From Olsenella urininfantis (GTDB lineage Bacteria > Actinomycetota > Coriobacteriia > Coriobacteriales > Atopobiaceae), in NCBI RefSeq assembly GCF_900155635.1, contig NZ_LT732540.1, positions 1,259,275-1,323,274 of the forward strand: a stretch of DNA of 64,000 nucleotides, in the 5' to 3' direction. This document shows positions 43,340-52,082 of the stretch, piece by piece; position 1 is the stretch's first letter; each line of letters opens with the position of its first letter. The translations under genes and the position numbers were made by a program. Below the pieces are notes generated by a model. That model had not been told where the DNA came from and searched no databases. It worked only from the letters and a program-made list of their open reading frames with translations.

Positions 43340-43723
43340 CTAGACCCTGGCGACGGCCTTGATCTCGACCTTTGCGCCCAGGGGGAGAGCCGCAACCTGG
43401 AATGCGGCGCGGGCGGGATACGGAGCCTCGAAGAACTCGGCGTAGACCTCGTTCATGGCGGCGAAGTCGGCGATATCGGCGAGCAGGACGGTGGTCTCAA
43501 CCACGTCAGACATGCTCGCGCCGGCGGCCTCGAGGACGTTCTTCATGTTGGTCAGGCTCTGGCGGGTCTGGCTCTTGACGTCGTCGCCGGCGATGGAGCC
43601 GCAGGAGGGGTCGACGGGCAGCTGGCCCGACACGTTGATGGAGACGCCCTCGGCCTGGACTGCTGCGGAGTAGGGACCCACGGCTGCGGGAGCCTTGTCG
43701 GTGACGATAGCCTTCTTGTTCAT
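43340..43723 (-). CDS. ridA: RidA-family enamine/imine deaminase
   Basis: 127 residues, full-length RidA. Signature segments are PAAVGPYSAAVQAEG, ISGQLP-like NVSGQLPVDP near residue 31, and the terminal arginine-containing YPARAAFQVAALPLGAKVEIKAVA. RidA hydrolyses reactive enamines such as 2-aminoacrylate. The YgeX reaction is expected to make aminoacrylate-type intermediates, so a detoxifying role in this pathway is attractive (inference). The ATG at 43723 is preceded by GAGAGGAAG. It is cotranscribed downstream of hyuA. Confidence 0.93.
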   Translation of the reverse strand: MNKKAIVTDKAPAAVGPYSAAVQAEGVSINVSGQLPVDPSCGSIAGDDVKSQTRQSLTNMKNVLEAAGASMSDVVETTVLLADIADFAAMNEVYAEFFEAPYPARAAFQVAALPLGAKVEIKAVARV

Positions 43724-43806
43724 ATCTCTTCCTCTCTCATCTCTGCCCGTCGCAGTTGGAGACGGGCACGGAAACCAATAGGATGCGCAAGCGGGACCGG
43801 GACGTT

Positions 43807-45171
43807 CTACCGCCTGCTCACGTAAGACCCGGGCGTCTCACCCGTGGGCTCCCCGTCCTGGGCGACGAGCACGCCGTTCACGAGGACGTACCTCGCCCGG
43901 CCGTGAGCCTCGAAGCCCTCATAGGGAGTGTAGTCGACGTTCTGGTGCTGGGTTGCTGCCTGGATGGTCCAGCTCTGGGACGGGTCCCAGACGCAGACGT
44001 CGGCGTCGGCACCCTCGGCAAGGACCCCCTTGCGGGGGAACATGCCGAACACCTTGGCGGGGTTCTCGCTCATGAGACGGCAGAAGTCCTGGGGGCCAAG
44101 CTCGTCCGCAAAGCTGGTCATGACCAGGGCGGGGCGATGCTCCACACCGGGCCCGCCATTGGGAATCTTGGTGAAGTCGCCGATTCCGCGGTCCTTCTGA
44201 CCCTTGAGGTTGAATGAGCAGTGGTCCGTCGCCAGGGTGTCTATCTCGCCGTCGCGCAACGCCTGCCGCAGCACCGAGACGTCATGGCGCCTGCGCAGGG
44301 GCGGGCTCATGACGAACTTGGCTCCCCCGAAGCCGCCCTCCAGGTAACGAGCGTCATCGAGCAGCAGGTACTGGGGGCAGCTCTCCACCATGACCTCCAC
44401 GCCACGCGCACGGGCGTCACGGATTGCCTCAAGGCCCAGGGCGCAGGAGAGGTGCACAACGTTGATGCGCGCGCCCGACAGCTCCGCCAGGTAGCACAGG
44501 CGGGAGATGGCCTCCGCCTCGCAGACGTCCGGCCTGCTCAGGGGATGGCCCTCGGGGCCCGTCACGCCGCGCGCCAGCATGCGGCGCTGAAGCTCGTTCA
44601 CCAGCGTGCCGTTCTCGCAGTGCACGCAGAGGATTCCGTTGCGCTCGCGGATGGACTCGAGCACCTCGAGGGTCTGGGCGTCATCAAGGCGCAGGTGGTC
44701 GTAGGCGAAGTAGGTCTTGAAGGAGCTCACGCCGGCATCGAACATGCCGTTGATCTCAGACCTGGTGTGCTCGTTCCAGTCTGCGATTGCCATGTGGAAG
44801 GCATAGTTTGCCGTGCAGGTCCCCTCGGCCCGCCTGTGCCACTCCTCGAGGGCGCCCGACAGGGTCATTCCCTTGTCCTGGGTGGCGTAGTCCACGATGG
44901 TCGTGGTGCCACCGCAGGCGGCCGCGCGCGTGCCCGTCTCGAAGCTGTCCGCCGTCCAGTCCATGCCCGTCCAGCACTGCATGTGCGTGTGCGCATCGAT
45001 GAAGCCCGGAAAGACCCAGCAGCCCGAGGCATCCAGCACCTCGTCCACGCCCGTGGCCTCGATGTCAGCTGCGATGCGCGCGATCTTGTCTCCCTCAAGG
45101 GCCAGGTCCGCACGCACCAGGCCGTCCGGAAGAACCAGCACGCCACCCTTGACCAGCTTCACCTGCACCAT
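43807..45171 (-). CDS. hyuA: Dihydropyrimidinase/hydantoinase-like cyclic amidohydrolase HyuA
   Basis: 454 residues, amidohydrolase superfamily. Metal ligands appear in FIDAHTHMQ near residue 62, the carbamylated lysine in VSSFKTYFAYDH near 149, then HCENGTL, VVHLSCALG and ATDHCSFN. It opens cyclic ureides. HyuA-type genes are part of the cluster needed for anaerobic urate use in gut bacteria. Two start choices exist: the ATG at 45171 lies directly against AAGGAG, while a GTG three codons later (45162) has ideal spacing and gives the usual VKLVKGGVLVL beginning. It follows the ModE-MocA fusion gene by 21 bases. Confidence 0.9.
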   Translation of the reverse strand: MVQVKLVKGGVLVLPDGLVRADLALEGDKIARIAADIEATGVDEVLDASGCWVFPGFIDAHTHMQCWTGMDWTADSFETGTRAAACGGTTTIVDYATQDKGMTLSGALEEWHRRAEGTCTANYAFHMAIADWNEHTRSEINGMFDAGVSSFKTYFAYDHLRLDDAQTLEVLESIRERNGILCVHCENGTLVNELQRRMLARGVTGPEGHPLSRPDVCEAEAISRLCYLAELSGARINVVHLSCALGLEAIRDARARGVEVMVESCPQYLLLDDARYLEGGFGGAKFVMSPPLRRRHDVSVLRQALRDGEIDTLATDHCSFNLKGQKDRGIGDFTKIPNGGPGVEHRPALVMTSFADELGPQDFCRLMSENPAKVFGMFPRKGVLAEGADADVCVWDPSQSWTIQAATQHQNVDYTPYEGFEAHGRARYVLVNGVLVAQDGEPTGETPGSYVSRR

Positions 45172-45192
45172 CTCCTTCCGACTCGGAAATCC

Positions 45193-46146
45193 CTACGCGC
45201 CCGTGACCTTGCGCTCGAGGAGTGCAAGGGTCTCTGGCGTGTCAACGTCCTCAAGCTCGCTGGCGTCCTGGGCCTCCACCAGCACGCACCCCTGCGCAAG
45301 GGAGCTGTCCTGCCTGAGCAGGGCGGTGCCGCCCACGTCACCCTCGAGCGCACGGAGCCTGCCGAAGAGCTCGGACGGGAAGAGCACGGGCCCCGCCGCG
45401 CGGCCCTTCCACGAGAGGCGCACCACGCGGCTCGGATCGGCCTCGAACTCCCTCACCATGGCCCGCACGCTTCTCTCGCCAAGAAGGGGCTGGTCCCCCG
45501 TCACGAACATGCAGCCGCTCCAGTTGCAGCCTGCGTCAAGCCCCGCGCGGACCGTGTCGCTCTGCAAGGGGAGGTCGTGCCTCACGCAGCGGATGCCCAG
45601 CCTGCCACAGAGACGGCGCACCTCATCCCAGCGGGTCACCACCACGGGGTCCACCAGGTCGAGGGGCAGCGCCCGCAGGGTGCGCTCGAGCACGGGCGTT
45701 CCCGCCAGGGGTGCCACCAGCTTGTTGGAGCCGAAGCGCGTCGAGAGGCCCGAGGCCATCACCACCACGCCCACCCGCGGGCGTGGGTCCTCGCTCTCCC
45801 CCAGAGGGCCAAAGCCCTCGAAGCAGGCCTCGAAGGAATGGGCGCCAAAGGCGCGGCAGTCGGCGCTCCAGCGCTCGTAGCGCTCGATGAGGTCAAGCGC
45901 CTCGGGGGTGAGGCGAGAGCCGCCGCCGCCAGATCCGCCAATGGTGCGGCTCGTGAGCTTGACGCCCAAAGACTCCTCTGCGAACTTGAGCATCCTGATC
46001 GCCTTGGTGTAGGCCATGCCCATGGATTGGGCGGCGCAACGCAGGCTCCCCGTGGCCCCTATGGCCCTGAGCAGCCTGCAAGGCCCCGGTCCGAAGCACC
46101 GCCTTGCGTTGTCATCCAACACGAACAGAGCCTGCGAGGGTCTCAT
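45193..46146 (-). CDS. ModE-type DNA-binding domain fused to a MocA-like nucleotidyltransferase
   Basis: 317 residues. Residues about 10-95 form a ModE N-terminal winged helix (LLRAIGATGSLRCAAQSMG, then IGGSGGGGSRLTPEALDL). Residues about 125-315 are a MobA-like nucleotidyltransferase (VVMASGLSTRFGSNKLVAPL, FVTGDQPLL, DVDTPETL), the family of CTP:molybdopterin cytidylyltransferase MocA (YgfJ). It could sense or regulate molybdenum genes and also make the cytosine dinucleotide form of the cofactor (inference). No molybdate-binding Mop domain is present. The ATG at 46146 follows GGAGGGAAG. Two hairpins separate it from ygeW. Confidence 0.85.
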   Translation of the reverse strand: MRPSQALFVLDDNARRCFGPGPCRLLRAIGATGSLRCAAQSMGMAYTKAIRMLKFAEESLGVKLTSRTIGGSGGGGSRLTPEALDLIERYERWSADCRAFGAHSFEACFEGFGPLGESEDPRPRVGVVVMASGLSTRFGSNKLVAPLAGTPVLERTLRALPLDLVDPVVVTRWDEVRRLCGRLGIRCVRHDLPLQSDTVRAGLDAGCNWSGCMFVTGDQPLLGERSVRAMVREFEADPSRVVRLSWKGRAAGPVLFPSELFGRLRALEGDVGGTALLRQDSSLAQGCVLVEAQDASELEDVDTPETLALLERKVTGA

Positions 46147-46175
46147 GGCCCACTTCCCTCCTGACGCTTGCACAA

Positions 46176-46205
46176 GGCGACGGAACCGCAAGCGGTGCCG
46201 TCGCC
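46176..46205. terminator. Hairpin upstream of the ModE-MocA gene
   Basis: GGCGACGGAACCGC (46176-46189) pairs with GCGGTGCCGTCGCC (46192-46205) with one mismatch and a tiny loop. It may be a processing or stability element in the ygeW-mocA gap rather than a terminator. Confidence 0.45.
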
Positions 46206-46215
46206 TCAAATGATA

Positions 46216-46246
46216 CGGCCCGCGCCGGGAAAGGCGACGCGGGCCG
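46216..46246. terminator. Hairpin after ygeW
   Basis: CGGCCCGCG (46216-46224) and CGCGGGCCG (46238-46246) form a perfect 9-bp stem ten bases past the ygeW stop codon. There is no T-tract. Confidence 0.5.
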
Positions 46247-46256
46247 CAGAGCGTTT

Positions 46257-47459
46257 CTACGCCTCGAACCAACGGGCCTCGCCGCGGGCCTCGAGGGCCC
46301 TCAGCGTGGACACGGGGTCCTTGGCCTTCTGCAGGAAGACCATGGAGGCGACGGCGTAGGGCTTGTAGCTCGCCTCGAGGTACAGGCCGTCGCGGTGGTA
46401 GTCGAAGACCTCGTTCGCAACCTCACCCTCCTCGCAGGAGACGCCGTTGATGTCGGCGGGCAGCGGGTGCATGTAGATGGCGTCCATGCCCTTGGCGGTC
46501 TTTGCCATGAGCTCGGGCGTGCAGCACCAGTCCTTGTGGGTGGCGTTCTGGGCGAGAAGCTCCTTCTCGAGCTTGTCGATGCCAGCGGTGTCACCAGCGG
46601 CGTAGAGCTTGGTGCGCTGCTCCATGGCGGCATAGGGGGCCCAGCTCTTGGGAATGACGATGTCGGCGCCCTCGAAGGCCTCCGCCATGTCGTGGGACTG
46701 CCTGAAGCTGCAGCCGCTCTCCTGCGCGAACTCGCCAGCCTGCCTGACCAGGTCCGGCATCAGGTCGTAGCCCTCGGGGTGGGCCAGGGTGACGTCCATG
46801 CCGAAGCGGGTCAGCAGCATGATGAGGGACTGGGGGCAGCTGAGGGGCTTTCCGTAGGAGGGAGAGTACGCCCAGGTGACGGCAACCTTCTTGCCACGGA
46901 GCTTGTCCAGGCCGCCGAACTCGTTGATGAGGTAGAGCATGTCGGCGGAGGACTGCGTGGGGTGGTCGGAGTCGGACTGCAGGGAGACCAGGGTGGGACG
47001 GTGGTCGAGGATGCCGTCACGCCAGGACTGCTCTACGGACTCGGCGACCTCCTTCATGTAGGCGTCGCCCTCGCCGATGAACTTGTCGTCGCGGATGCCG
47101 ATGACGTCGGCCATGAAGCTGATCATGGTAGCGGTCTCGCGGACGGTCTCTCCGTGGGCGATCTGGGACTTGCTCTCGTCCAGGTCCTGCTGCTGGAGGC
47201 CCAGCAGGTTGGTGCCGGAGGCGAAGGAGAAGCGGGTGCGCGTGGAGTTGTCACGGAAGTTCGAGACGGCCAGGCCGGACTCGAAGATGCGGGTGGAGAT
47301 GTTGCGCTCGCGCAGGTTGCGCAAGGCGTCAGCCACGATGTACATGGCCTTCAGCTCGTCGGTGGTCTTGTCCCAGGTGTGCAGGAAGTCGTTGTTGTAC
47401 ATCTTGGAGTAGTCGAGCTTGCCGAGCTCCTCCAGGTAGGCGTCGAACTTGCTGTCCAT
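46257..47459 (-). CDS. ygeW: YgeW-type carbamoyltransferase
   Basis: 400 residues, longer than ordinary ornithine carbamoyltransferases and of the YgeW class. Carbamoyl-phosphate motifs are FRDNSTRTRFSF near residue 70, DHPTQSSADM near 175 and MHPLPADINGVSCEEGEV near 335. In the urate/purine pathway it is thought to release carbamoyl phosphate from a ureido intermediate, allowing ATP formation by carbamate kinase; that kinase is not in this window. The ATG at 47459 follows AAGGAAGGGG. It forms a set with ygeY and ygeX in the same order as their likely transcription. Confidence 0.93.
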   Translation of the reverse strand: MDSKFDAYLEELGKLDYSKMYNNDFLHTWDKTTDELKAMYIVADALRNLRERNISTRIFESGLAVSNFRDNSTRTRFSFASGTNLLGLQQQDLDESKSQIAHGETVRETATMISFMADVIGIRDDKFIGEGDAYMKEVAESVEQSWRDGILDHRPTLVSLQSDSDHPTQSSADMLYLINEFGGLDKLRGKKVAVTWAYSPSYGKPLSCPQSLIMLLTRFGMDVTLAHPEGYDLMPDLVRQAGEFAQESGCSFRQSHDMAEAFEGADIVIPKSWAPYAAMEQRTKLYAAGDTAGIDKLEKELLAQNATHKDWCCTPELMAKTAKGMDAIYMHPLPADINGVSCEEGEVANEVFDYHRDGLYLEASYKPYAVASMVFLQKAKDPVSTLRALEARGEARWFEA

Positions 47460-47496
47460 CTGTGCCCCTTCCTTGTTGTCTTGTCCCTTGCAAGGA

Positions 47497-47530
47497 GGCG
47501 CCCGCCGCGCCCCAGGGCAGGGCGGGCGCC
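47497..47530. terminator. Hairpin between ygeY and ygeW
   Basis: GGCGCCCGCC (47497-47506) and GGCGGGCGCC (47521-47530), a perfect 10-bp stem in the 83-bp gap. Likely a partial terminator or an mRNA-stabilising structure that adjusts expression within the operon. Confidence 0.5.
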
Positions 47531-47542
47531 GTCATGCACGTT

Positions 47543-48922
47543 CTACTTGATGTCGTTGTTGGTGAGGCCGGCGCGGAACTCGGTGGCGTCACCGGTGGCG
47601 GCAGAGCCGTCGTAGAGGTTCAGTGCCGCGGTGTAGAGGGCGGCGGCGGTCACGAGGTCCTGCTTGTAGGTGATCTCGTTGGGGGCGTGGGCCTGGGACT
47701 CGGCGCCGGGGCCGAAGCCGACGCAGGGGATGCCGTAGCGGCCCTGGATGGCAACGCAGTTGGTCGAGAAGGTCCACTTGTCAACCAGGGGGCGATGACG
47801 CTTGTCCATGGAGGGCTCGCAGCCGATGCGCTCGTCGCCGAAGAGGGCCTTGTGGGCGTCGATCAGGGCCCTGACGTGGGGAGCGGACTCCTTGTTGATC
47901 CAGGTCGGGAAGTAGCTCTCGGTCTCGTAGACCTCGCCGGTCCAGGAGGGGCGGTCATACATGTACATGGAGACCTTGACGTCATCGCCGTACTTCTTGA
48001 CTGCGGGGAGGTCGCGAACCTCCTCGAGGCAGGACTCCCAGGTCTCGCCGGCGGTCATGCGGCGGTCGATGGAGATGGCGCAGGAGTCCGCGACGGCGCA
48101 GCGGCTGGGGCTGGTGAAGAAGATCTCGGAGACGGTGCAGGTGCCGCGGCCCAGGAAGCGCGCGTCCTCGAAGTGCTCGGGGTTGTACTTGGGATCGAGC
48201 ATCTTGACGAGGCCCTTGATGTCCGTGGACTCGTCGCAGCCGTTGTTGTTGAGGGAGCGGACGTCGGCGATGATGTCGGCCATCTTGTAGATGGCGTTGT
48301 CGCCGCGGTCGGGGGCAGAGCCGTGGCAGGAGACGCCGTGGACGTCGACCCTGATCTCCATGCGGCCGCGGTGGCCGCGGTAGATGCCGCCGTCGGTGGG
48401 CTCGGTGGAGATGACGAACTCGGGCTTGATGCCGTCCTTGTTGTAGATGTACTGCCAGCACATGCCGTCGCAGTCCTCTTCCTGGACGGTGCCGACGACC
48501 ATGACCTTGTAGCCCTCGGGGATGAGGTCGAGGTCCTTCATCATCTTGGCTGCGTAGACGGCAGAGCAGACGCCGCCCTCCTGGTCGGAGCCGCCGCGGC
48601 CGTAGATGAGCTCGTCGGTCTCGTAGCCCTCGTAGGGGTCCGCCTCCCAGTTCTCGAGGTTGCCCACGCCGACGGTGTCGATGTGGCCGTCCATGCAGAG
48701 GATCTTCTCGCCCGTGCCCATGAAGCCCATGACGTTGCCGAGGCCGTCGACGCGGACCTCGTCGAAGCCCAGGCGCTCCATCTCCTCCTTGATGCAGGCG
48801 ACGACCTCCTTCTCCTGGCAGCTCTCGCTGGGGTGGGAGATCATGGCGCGCAGGAAGCGGTTCATATCCTCGCCGTAGGCCTGCGCGGCCTTCTTGATCT
48901 GATCGTAGTCGAGCTCCTTCAT
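47543..48922 (-). CDS. ygeY: YgeY-type M20 metallohydrolase
   Basis: 459 residues, M20 peptidase/deacylase fold. The metal motif [11 protein letters not shown] is near residue 78, the bridging acidic residue is in [11 protein letters not shown], the catalytic glutamates in [10 protein letters not shown] near 145, and the C-terminal ligand region is [15 protein letters not shown]. YgeY is required for anaerobic urate use in gut bacteria and is thought to hydrolyse an amide to give diaminopropionate-type products; the exact substrate is not readable from sequence. The ATG at 48922 follows AGGAAAGG. Confidence 0.93.
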   Translation of the reverse strand: MKELDYDQIKKAAQAYGEDMNRFLRAMISHPSESCQEKEVVACIKEEMERLGFDEVRVDGLGNVMGFMGTGEKILCMDGHIDTVGVGNLENWEADPYEGYETDELIYGRGGSDQEGGVCSAVYAAKMMKDLDLIPEGYKVMVVGTVQEEDCDGMCWQYIYNKDGIKPEFVISTEPTDGGIYRGHRGRMEIRVDVHGVSCHGSAPDRGDNAIYKMADIIADVRSLNNNGCDESTDIKGLVKMLDPKYNPEHFEDARFLGRGTCTVSEIFFTSPSRCAVADSCAISIDRRMTAGETWESCLEEVRDLPAVKKYGDDVKVSMYMYDRPSWTGEVYETESYFPTWINKESAPHVRALIDAHKALFGDERIGCEPSMDKRHRPLVDKWTFSTNCVAIQGRYGIPCVGFGPGAESQAHAPNEITYKQDLVTAAALYTAALNLYDGSAATGDATEFRAGLTNNDIK

Positions 48923-48967
48923 GTCCTTTCCTCCCTGTCTCGTTCCCTTGGGAACCCTCGCTTGGGT

Positions 48968-49009
48968 GCAGGCAGATGGTCGGACCTTGGGCCGTCCTCC
49001 CCTGCCTGC
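48968..49009. terminator. Hairpin between ygeX and ygeY
   Basis: GCAGGCAG (48968-48975) pairs with CTGCCTGC (49002-49009), with an inner GGTCGGACC palindrome. No T-tract; probably an operon-internal structure. Confidence 0.4.
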
Positions 49010-49034
49010 GGCGGAGGGCGGCTCGCTGGGAAGG

Positions 49035-50249
49035 CTACTCGGTGGGGTAGGCTCCGCCCCAGACGACCTCGCGATAGCGAACCGGGTCGGTGTCGCCCTC
49101 TGTCGAGAAGAGCAGGACCTTGGAGTCCTGGTTCAGCTCTAGAAGTTCGCGCAGGTCAGCGTAGTCGGGGTCGCTCATGATCGTGGAGATGACGCCCATG
49201 CCCACGGCACCGGACTCGCCGGAGGTGACGCTGGGGTCTCCCTTGCTGGGGGCCGCAAGCATGCGCATGCCCTTCGCCGCCACCCAGTCGGGGCAGGAGA
49301 GGAACGCGTCCGCGTGGTTGCGCAGGATGTCCCAGCCGATGGTGTTGGGCTCGCCGCAGGCAAGCCCGGCCATGATGGTCTGCAGGTCCCCACCCACGAT
49401 GCGGGGATCGCCGTCAGCGGCCAAGGCGCCCTTGTACAGGCAGTCCGCGGCCTCCGCCTCCATGATCACGAACTTGGGGGGACAGCTGGGGAAGAGGTTG
49501 GCGAAGAAGCCGACCATGGCGCTGGCGAGGGATCCCACGCCGGCCTGGACGAAGACGTGGGTGGGACGGTTGACCTCAAGCTGGCGGAGCTGCTCGGCAG
49601 CCTCGGCGGACATGGTGCCGTAGCCCTGCATGATCCAGGAGGGGATCTTCTCGTAGCCGTCCCAGGCGGTGTCCTGGACGATGACGCCATGCTCGGTCTC
49701 GGCCGCCTCTTTGGCTGCCAGACGAACGCAGTCGTCGTAATTGAGCTCCTCGATGGTTACCTTGGCGCCCTCCTTGGCGATGTTGTCGAAGCGCGTCTTG
49801 GTGGAGCCCTTGGGCATGTGCACCACTGACCTCTGGCCCAGCTTGTTGGCGGCCCATGCAACGCCGCGACCGTGGTTGCCGTCGGTCGCGGTGAAGAAGG
49901 TGGCCTGGCCGAAGTCCTTCTGGAGCTGGTCGGACGTGAGGTAGTCGAAGGTCATCTCGGACACGTCGTGGCCGGTCTCGTCAGCGATGTAGCGAGCCAT
50001 GGCAAAGGAGCCGCCCAGCACCTTGAAGGCATTGAGGCCGAAGCGGTAGCTCTCGTCCTTGACGAAGAGGCCACCCAGGCCGAGGCGCTCGGCCATGCCC
50101 GCGAGGTTGGCCAGCGGGGTCACGGAGTACTGGGGGAAGCTCCCGTGGAAGGCACGGGCCTTGGCGACGTTGTCGAGGGACATGACAGGCAGGTTCACGT
50201 CCTCGCTCTTGGGCATCATGTTGGCAACCCACTTGATCTTTGGCTCCAT
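49035..50249 (-). CDS. ygeX: Diaminopropionate ammonia-lyase YgeX
   Basis: 404 residues, fold II PLP enzyme. The PLP lysine lies in [13 protein letters not shown] near residue 62; later motifs are [24 protein letters not shown] and [10 protein letters not shown]. It cleaves 2,3-diaminopropionate to pyruvate and two ammonia, linking purine carbon to fermentation. The ATG at 50249 follows AGGAGGGG, giving the usual N-terminus ([12 protein letters not shown]). It is the first gene of the leftward ygeX-ygeY-ygeW set and has its own promoter and a perfect AC-AAAAA-GT dyad upstream. Confidence 0.95.
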   Translation of the reverse strand: MEPKIKWVANMMPKSEDVNLPVMSLDNVAKARAFHGSFPQYSVTPLANLAGMAERLGLGGLFVKDESYRFGLNAFKVLGGSFAMARYIADETGHDVSEMTFDYLTSDQLQKDFGQATFFTATDGNHGRGVAWAANKLGQRSVVHMPKGSTKTRFDNIAKEGAKVTIEELNYDDCVRLAAKEAAETEHGVIVQDTAWDGYEKIPSWIMQGYGTMSAEAAEQLRQLEVNRPTHVFVQAGVGSLASAMVGFFANLFPSCPPKFVIMEAEAADCLYKGALAADGDPRIVGGDLQTIMAGLACGEPNTIGWDILRNHADAFLSCPDWVAAKGMRMLAAPSKGDPSVTSGESGAVGMGVISTIMSDPDYADLRELLELNQDSKVLLFSTEGDTDPVRYREVVWGGAYPTE

Positions 50250-50302
50250 GCTGCGTCCCCTCCTGGACTTCCCGAACCCAATACTTACACAATGTACGTA
50301 CA

Positions 50303-50319
50303 CCAAACTTTTTGTTTGG
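50303..50319. promoter_or_regulatory. CCAAAC-TTTTT-GTTTGG dyad upstream of ygeX
   Basis: Perfect 6-bp arms around five T residues, just downstream of the predicted -10 element. Its AC-N5-GT core recurs before the NCS2 permease and before xdhA. Candidate operator; a 5' mRNA hairpin is the alternative. Confidence 0.5.
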
Positions 50320-50327
50320 CACTATCA

Positions 50328-50355
50328 AATATAGGCCCTTTGCAGCAATAGGCAA
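50328..50355 (-). promoter_or_regulatory. Predicted promoter of ygeX
   Basis: On the minus strand, TTGCCT (50355-50350), a 16-base spacer and TATATT (50333-50328). The rest of the 345-bp gap to the decayed ABC gene holds a hairpin and no gene. Confidence 0.5.
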
Positions 50356-50463
50356 GGGGCTTTACAAAGAGTCCGTCGCACATGCTGGCCCCATCGCCGA
50401 ACGGCCCCAATGGCGCTCCGAACGTTGTTGTGCTCGCGCAAGAACAACGACCTCGGAAAGCAT

Positions 50464-50493
50464 GCCCCCGTGCAGCTCGGGCTGCACGGGGGC
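50464..50493. terminator. Hairpin downstream of the decayed ABC operon
   Basis: Perfect 13-bp arms GCCCCCGTGCAGC (50464-50476) and GCTGCACGGGGGC (50481-50493) with a four-base loop; about 100 bases past the ABC pseudogene stop codon on the minus strand. Confidence 0.6.
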
Positions 50494-50594
50494 GGAACCA
50501 GACGAATCGTAAGGGGGCGCGGGCGGGACGGCAGTGGGCCACAGGACCCCAGACGGCCAGCGGCGCCGCGCGAGGCGGACGTCGTGGGGCGGGC

Positions 50595-51065
50595 CTACCT
50601 CACGCGCCAGCCCTGCGCGCGATGGCGGTCCGCCCAGAAGCTGCGGTAGCGTCCCTCCTGGGCACGCAGCTCCTCGTGCGTTCCCAGCTGGGTGATGCGG
50701 CCCTCCTCCAACATGGCTATCTGGTCCGTTCCGGCAATGGTCGAGAGCCGGTGCGCGATCACGATGACCGTCCTGTCACGCGCGAGCTCGTGCATCGTGT
50801 CCACGATGGCCGCCTCGTTCTACGCGTCAAGCGCCGCCGTCGCCTCGTCGAAGAGGACTATGGGTGCGTCCTTCAGCAGGGCTCGGGCAATGGAGACGCG
50901 CTGGCGCTCGCCACCGGAGAGCCCGCCGCCTCCCGAGGGGCCGCAGAGCACCACGCACTCGCCCTCGGCAACGCTCAGGCTCACGTCGCTGACGGTCCTG
51001 GACGCCCCCTTGTACGCGAACGAGACGTCCTCCAGGGAGAGGACCTCCCCGCTCAGCGCGCTCAT
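50595..51065 (-). pseudogene. Chimeric ABC ATPase remnant (deletion plus amber stop)
   Basis: Starts as an ECF-type ATPase ([12 protein letters not shown], Walker A beginning GPSGGG) and jumps at once to a signature [17 protein letters not shown], losing roughly 100 residues including the Walker A lysine. From there the sequence is that of an ABC exporter half ([12 protein letters not shown], then TVIVIAHRLSTI). A TAG at 50820-50822 replaces the glutamate codon expected after ATAALDA, splitting the frame. The start ATG overlaps the EcfT remnant's stop codon. It reads as a deletion that joined an EcfA gene to a downstream exporter gene. Not expected to be functional. Confidence 0.85.
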
Positions 51066-51445
51066 GCCATCACTCCGTTCGCGGCAACCGCACCGACGCA
51101 GACGACGAGGGCGAGGGCCACGCAGGCGCAGGCCGTCACGGAAAAGAGATGCCACATCTGGAAGACCTGCACGGGCGAGAGGATGATGGACGAGACTCCC
51201 CAGCGTGTGTACGCGACATAAAGCGGCCCAAGAACCGCCAGGAACCCCATCATGCCCAGGGCGCCGCGCAGCTCCCTTGCGACCAGCATGTAGACAATCG
51301 ACGACAGGCTGAGCGCGAGCATGGGGCGCAGCCCCAGGTTCTGAGAGCATGCGACCATGGCCAGGAGCAGCACGGCCGCCTTTGTGGCAACCGTGAGCCC
51401 CACTCCCCTGACGTCGTCCTCGCCCGCTCTACAGGGCGCCGGCAC
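51062..51445 (-). pseudogene. ECF transporter T-component remnant (EcfT-like)
   Basis: At most 127 residues, about half the size of an EcfT. The N-terminal helices resemble T components ([36 protein letters not shown]), then the sequence passes to what looks like a last hydrophobic segment, so the coupling-helix region is missing. A GTG at 51445 or 51403 could start it. It overlaps the S-component end and the ATPase start, preserving the original operon spacing. Confidence 0.65.
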
Positions 51446-51965
51446 GCTCGAAGTGCCTCTTCATGAGGGCCCTCCCGACGAGGCAGCCCAAGAACCCCAC
51501 GGCCATGGTGATGAGCATGATGGCCACGATCCACGCCGGGTTCCCGTAGTACTTGAAGAACGCTTCGGCGTAGGACTGGTACAGGCCGCGGTCGGCCATG
51601 GTCTGCGCCACGTACGCCCCCATGTTCCCGAGGTAGGGGATCAGCGTGGAGAGCAGGTATAGGCCTCTGAACGTGGTCCACGCGGCGGTTATCTACCAGA
51701 GGCTCTGGCGCTGCCGGGGTGTCCGCAGGAAGACGAGGTCGAGAGCCAGCCCCCCTACCACGTAGAAGGGCAGCATGAAGAGCATGTTGCCCATCGTGCA
51801 GAGGAGCAGGGCGGCGATGGTGGTGAAGACGGCGGTCATGCCGAGGCGGTTGACGCACCTCACCATGAGCATGTACACGGGCGCAGCGAGGAGCACTGCC
51901 GCGGCGCCCGAGGCGACCATCGCGAAGTCGTAGGAGAAAACACACGGCCGGTTGCAACTCGTCGA
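51429..51965 (-). pseudogene. ECF transporter S-component remnant (TIGR02185/MptD-like)
   Basis: One frame covers an S-component-like protein: AAPVYMLMVRCVNRLGMTAV near the N-terminal side and LVGRALMKRHFERAGAL at the C-terminus. A TAG at 51693-51695 interrupts it after QRQSLW, followed in frame by ITAAWTTFRGLYLLSTLIPY. The N-terminal first helix appears to be missing near 51965. With the T and ATPase remnants it forms an inactivated vitamin or cofactor uptake operon of unknown substrate. Confidence 0.7.
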
Positions 51966-52082
51966 CTTGCTCCTCATTCGGCACAAGGCGCGAGCGATCC
52001 CGCTGACGGGAGGACGGCCCCATCGGGTATCTTTAGTGGACCGAGGACGGACACCCCCAGGGGCGGGAAAGAGAGGGACGAC

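Noticed and set aside
50595..51965. Two in-frame TAG codons in adjacent genes as possible amber recoding (pyrrolysine)
   Set aside because: The ATPase also lacks most of its core between Walker A and the signature motif, and the S and T parts are truncated. Decay explains everything; TAG is used as a normal stop codon by intact genes nearby.
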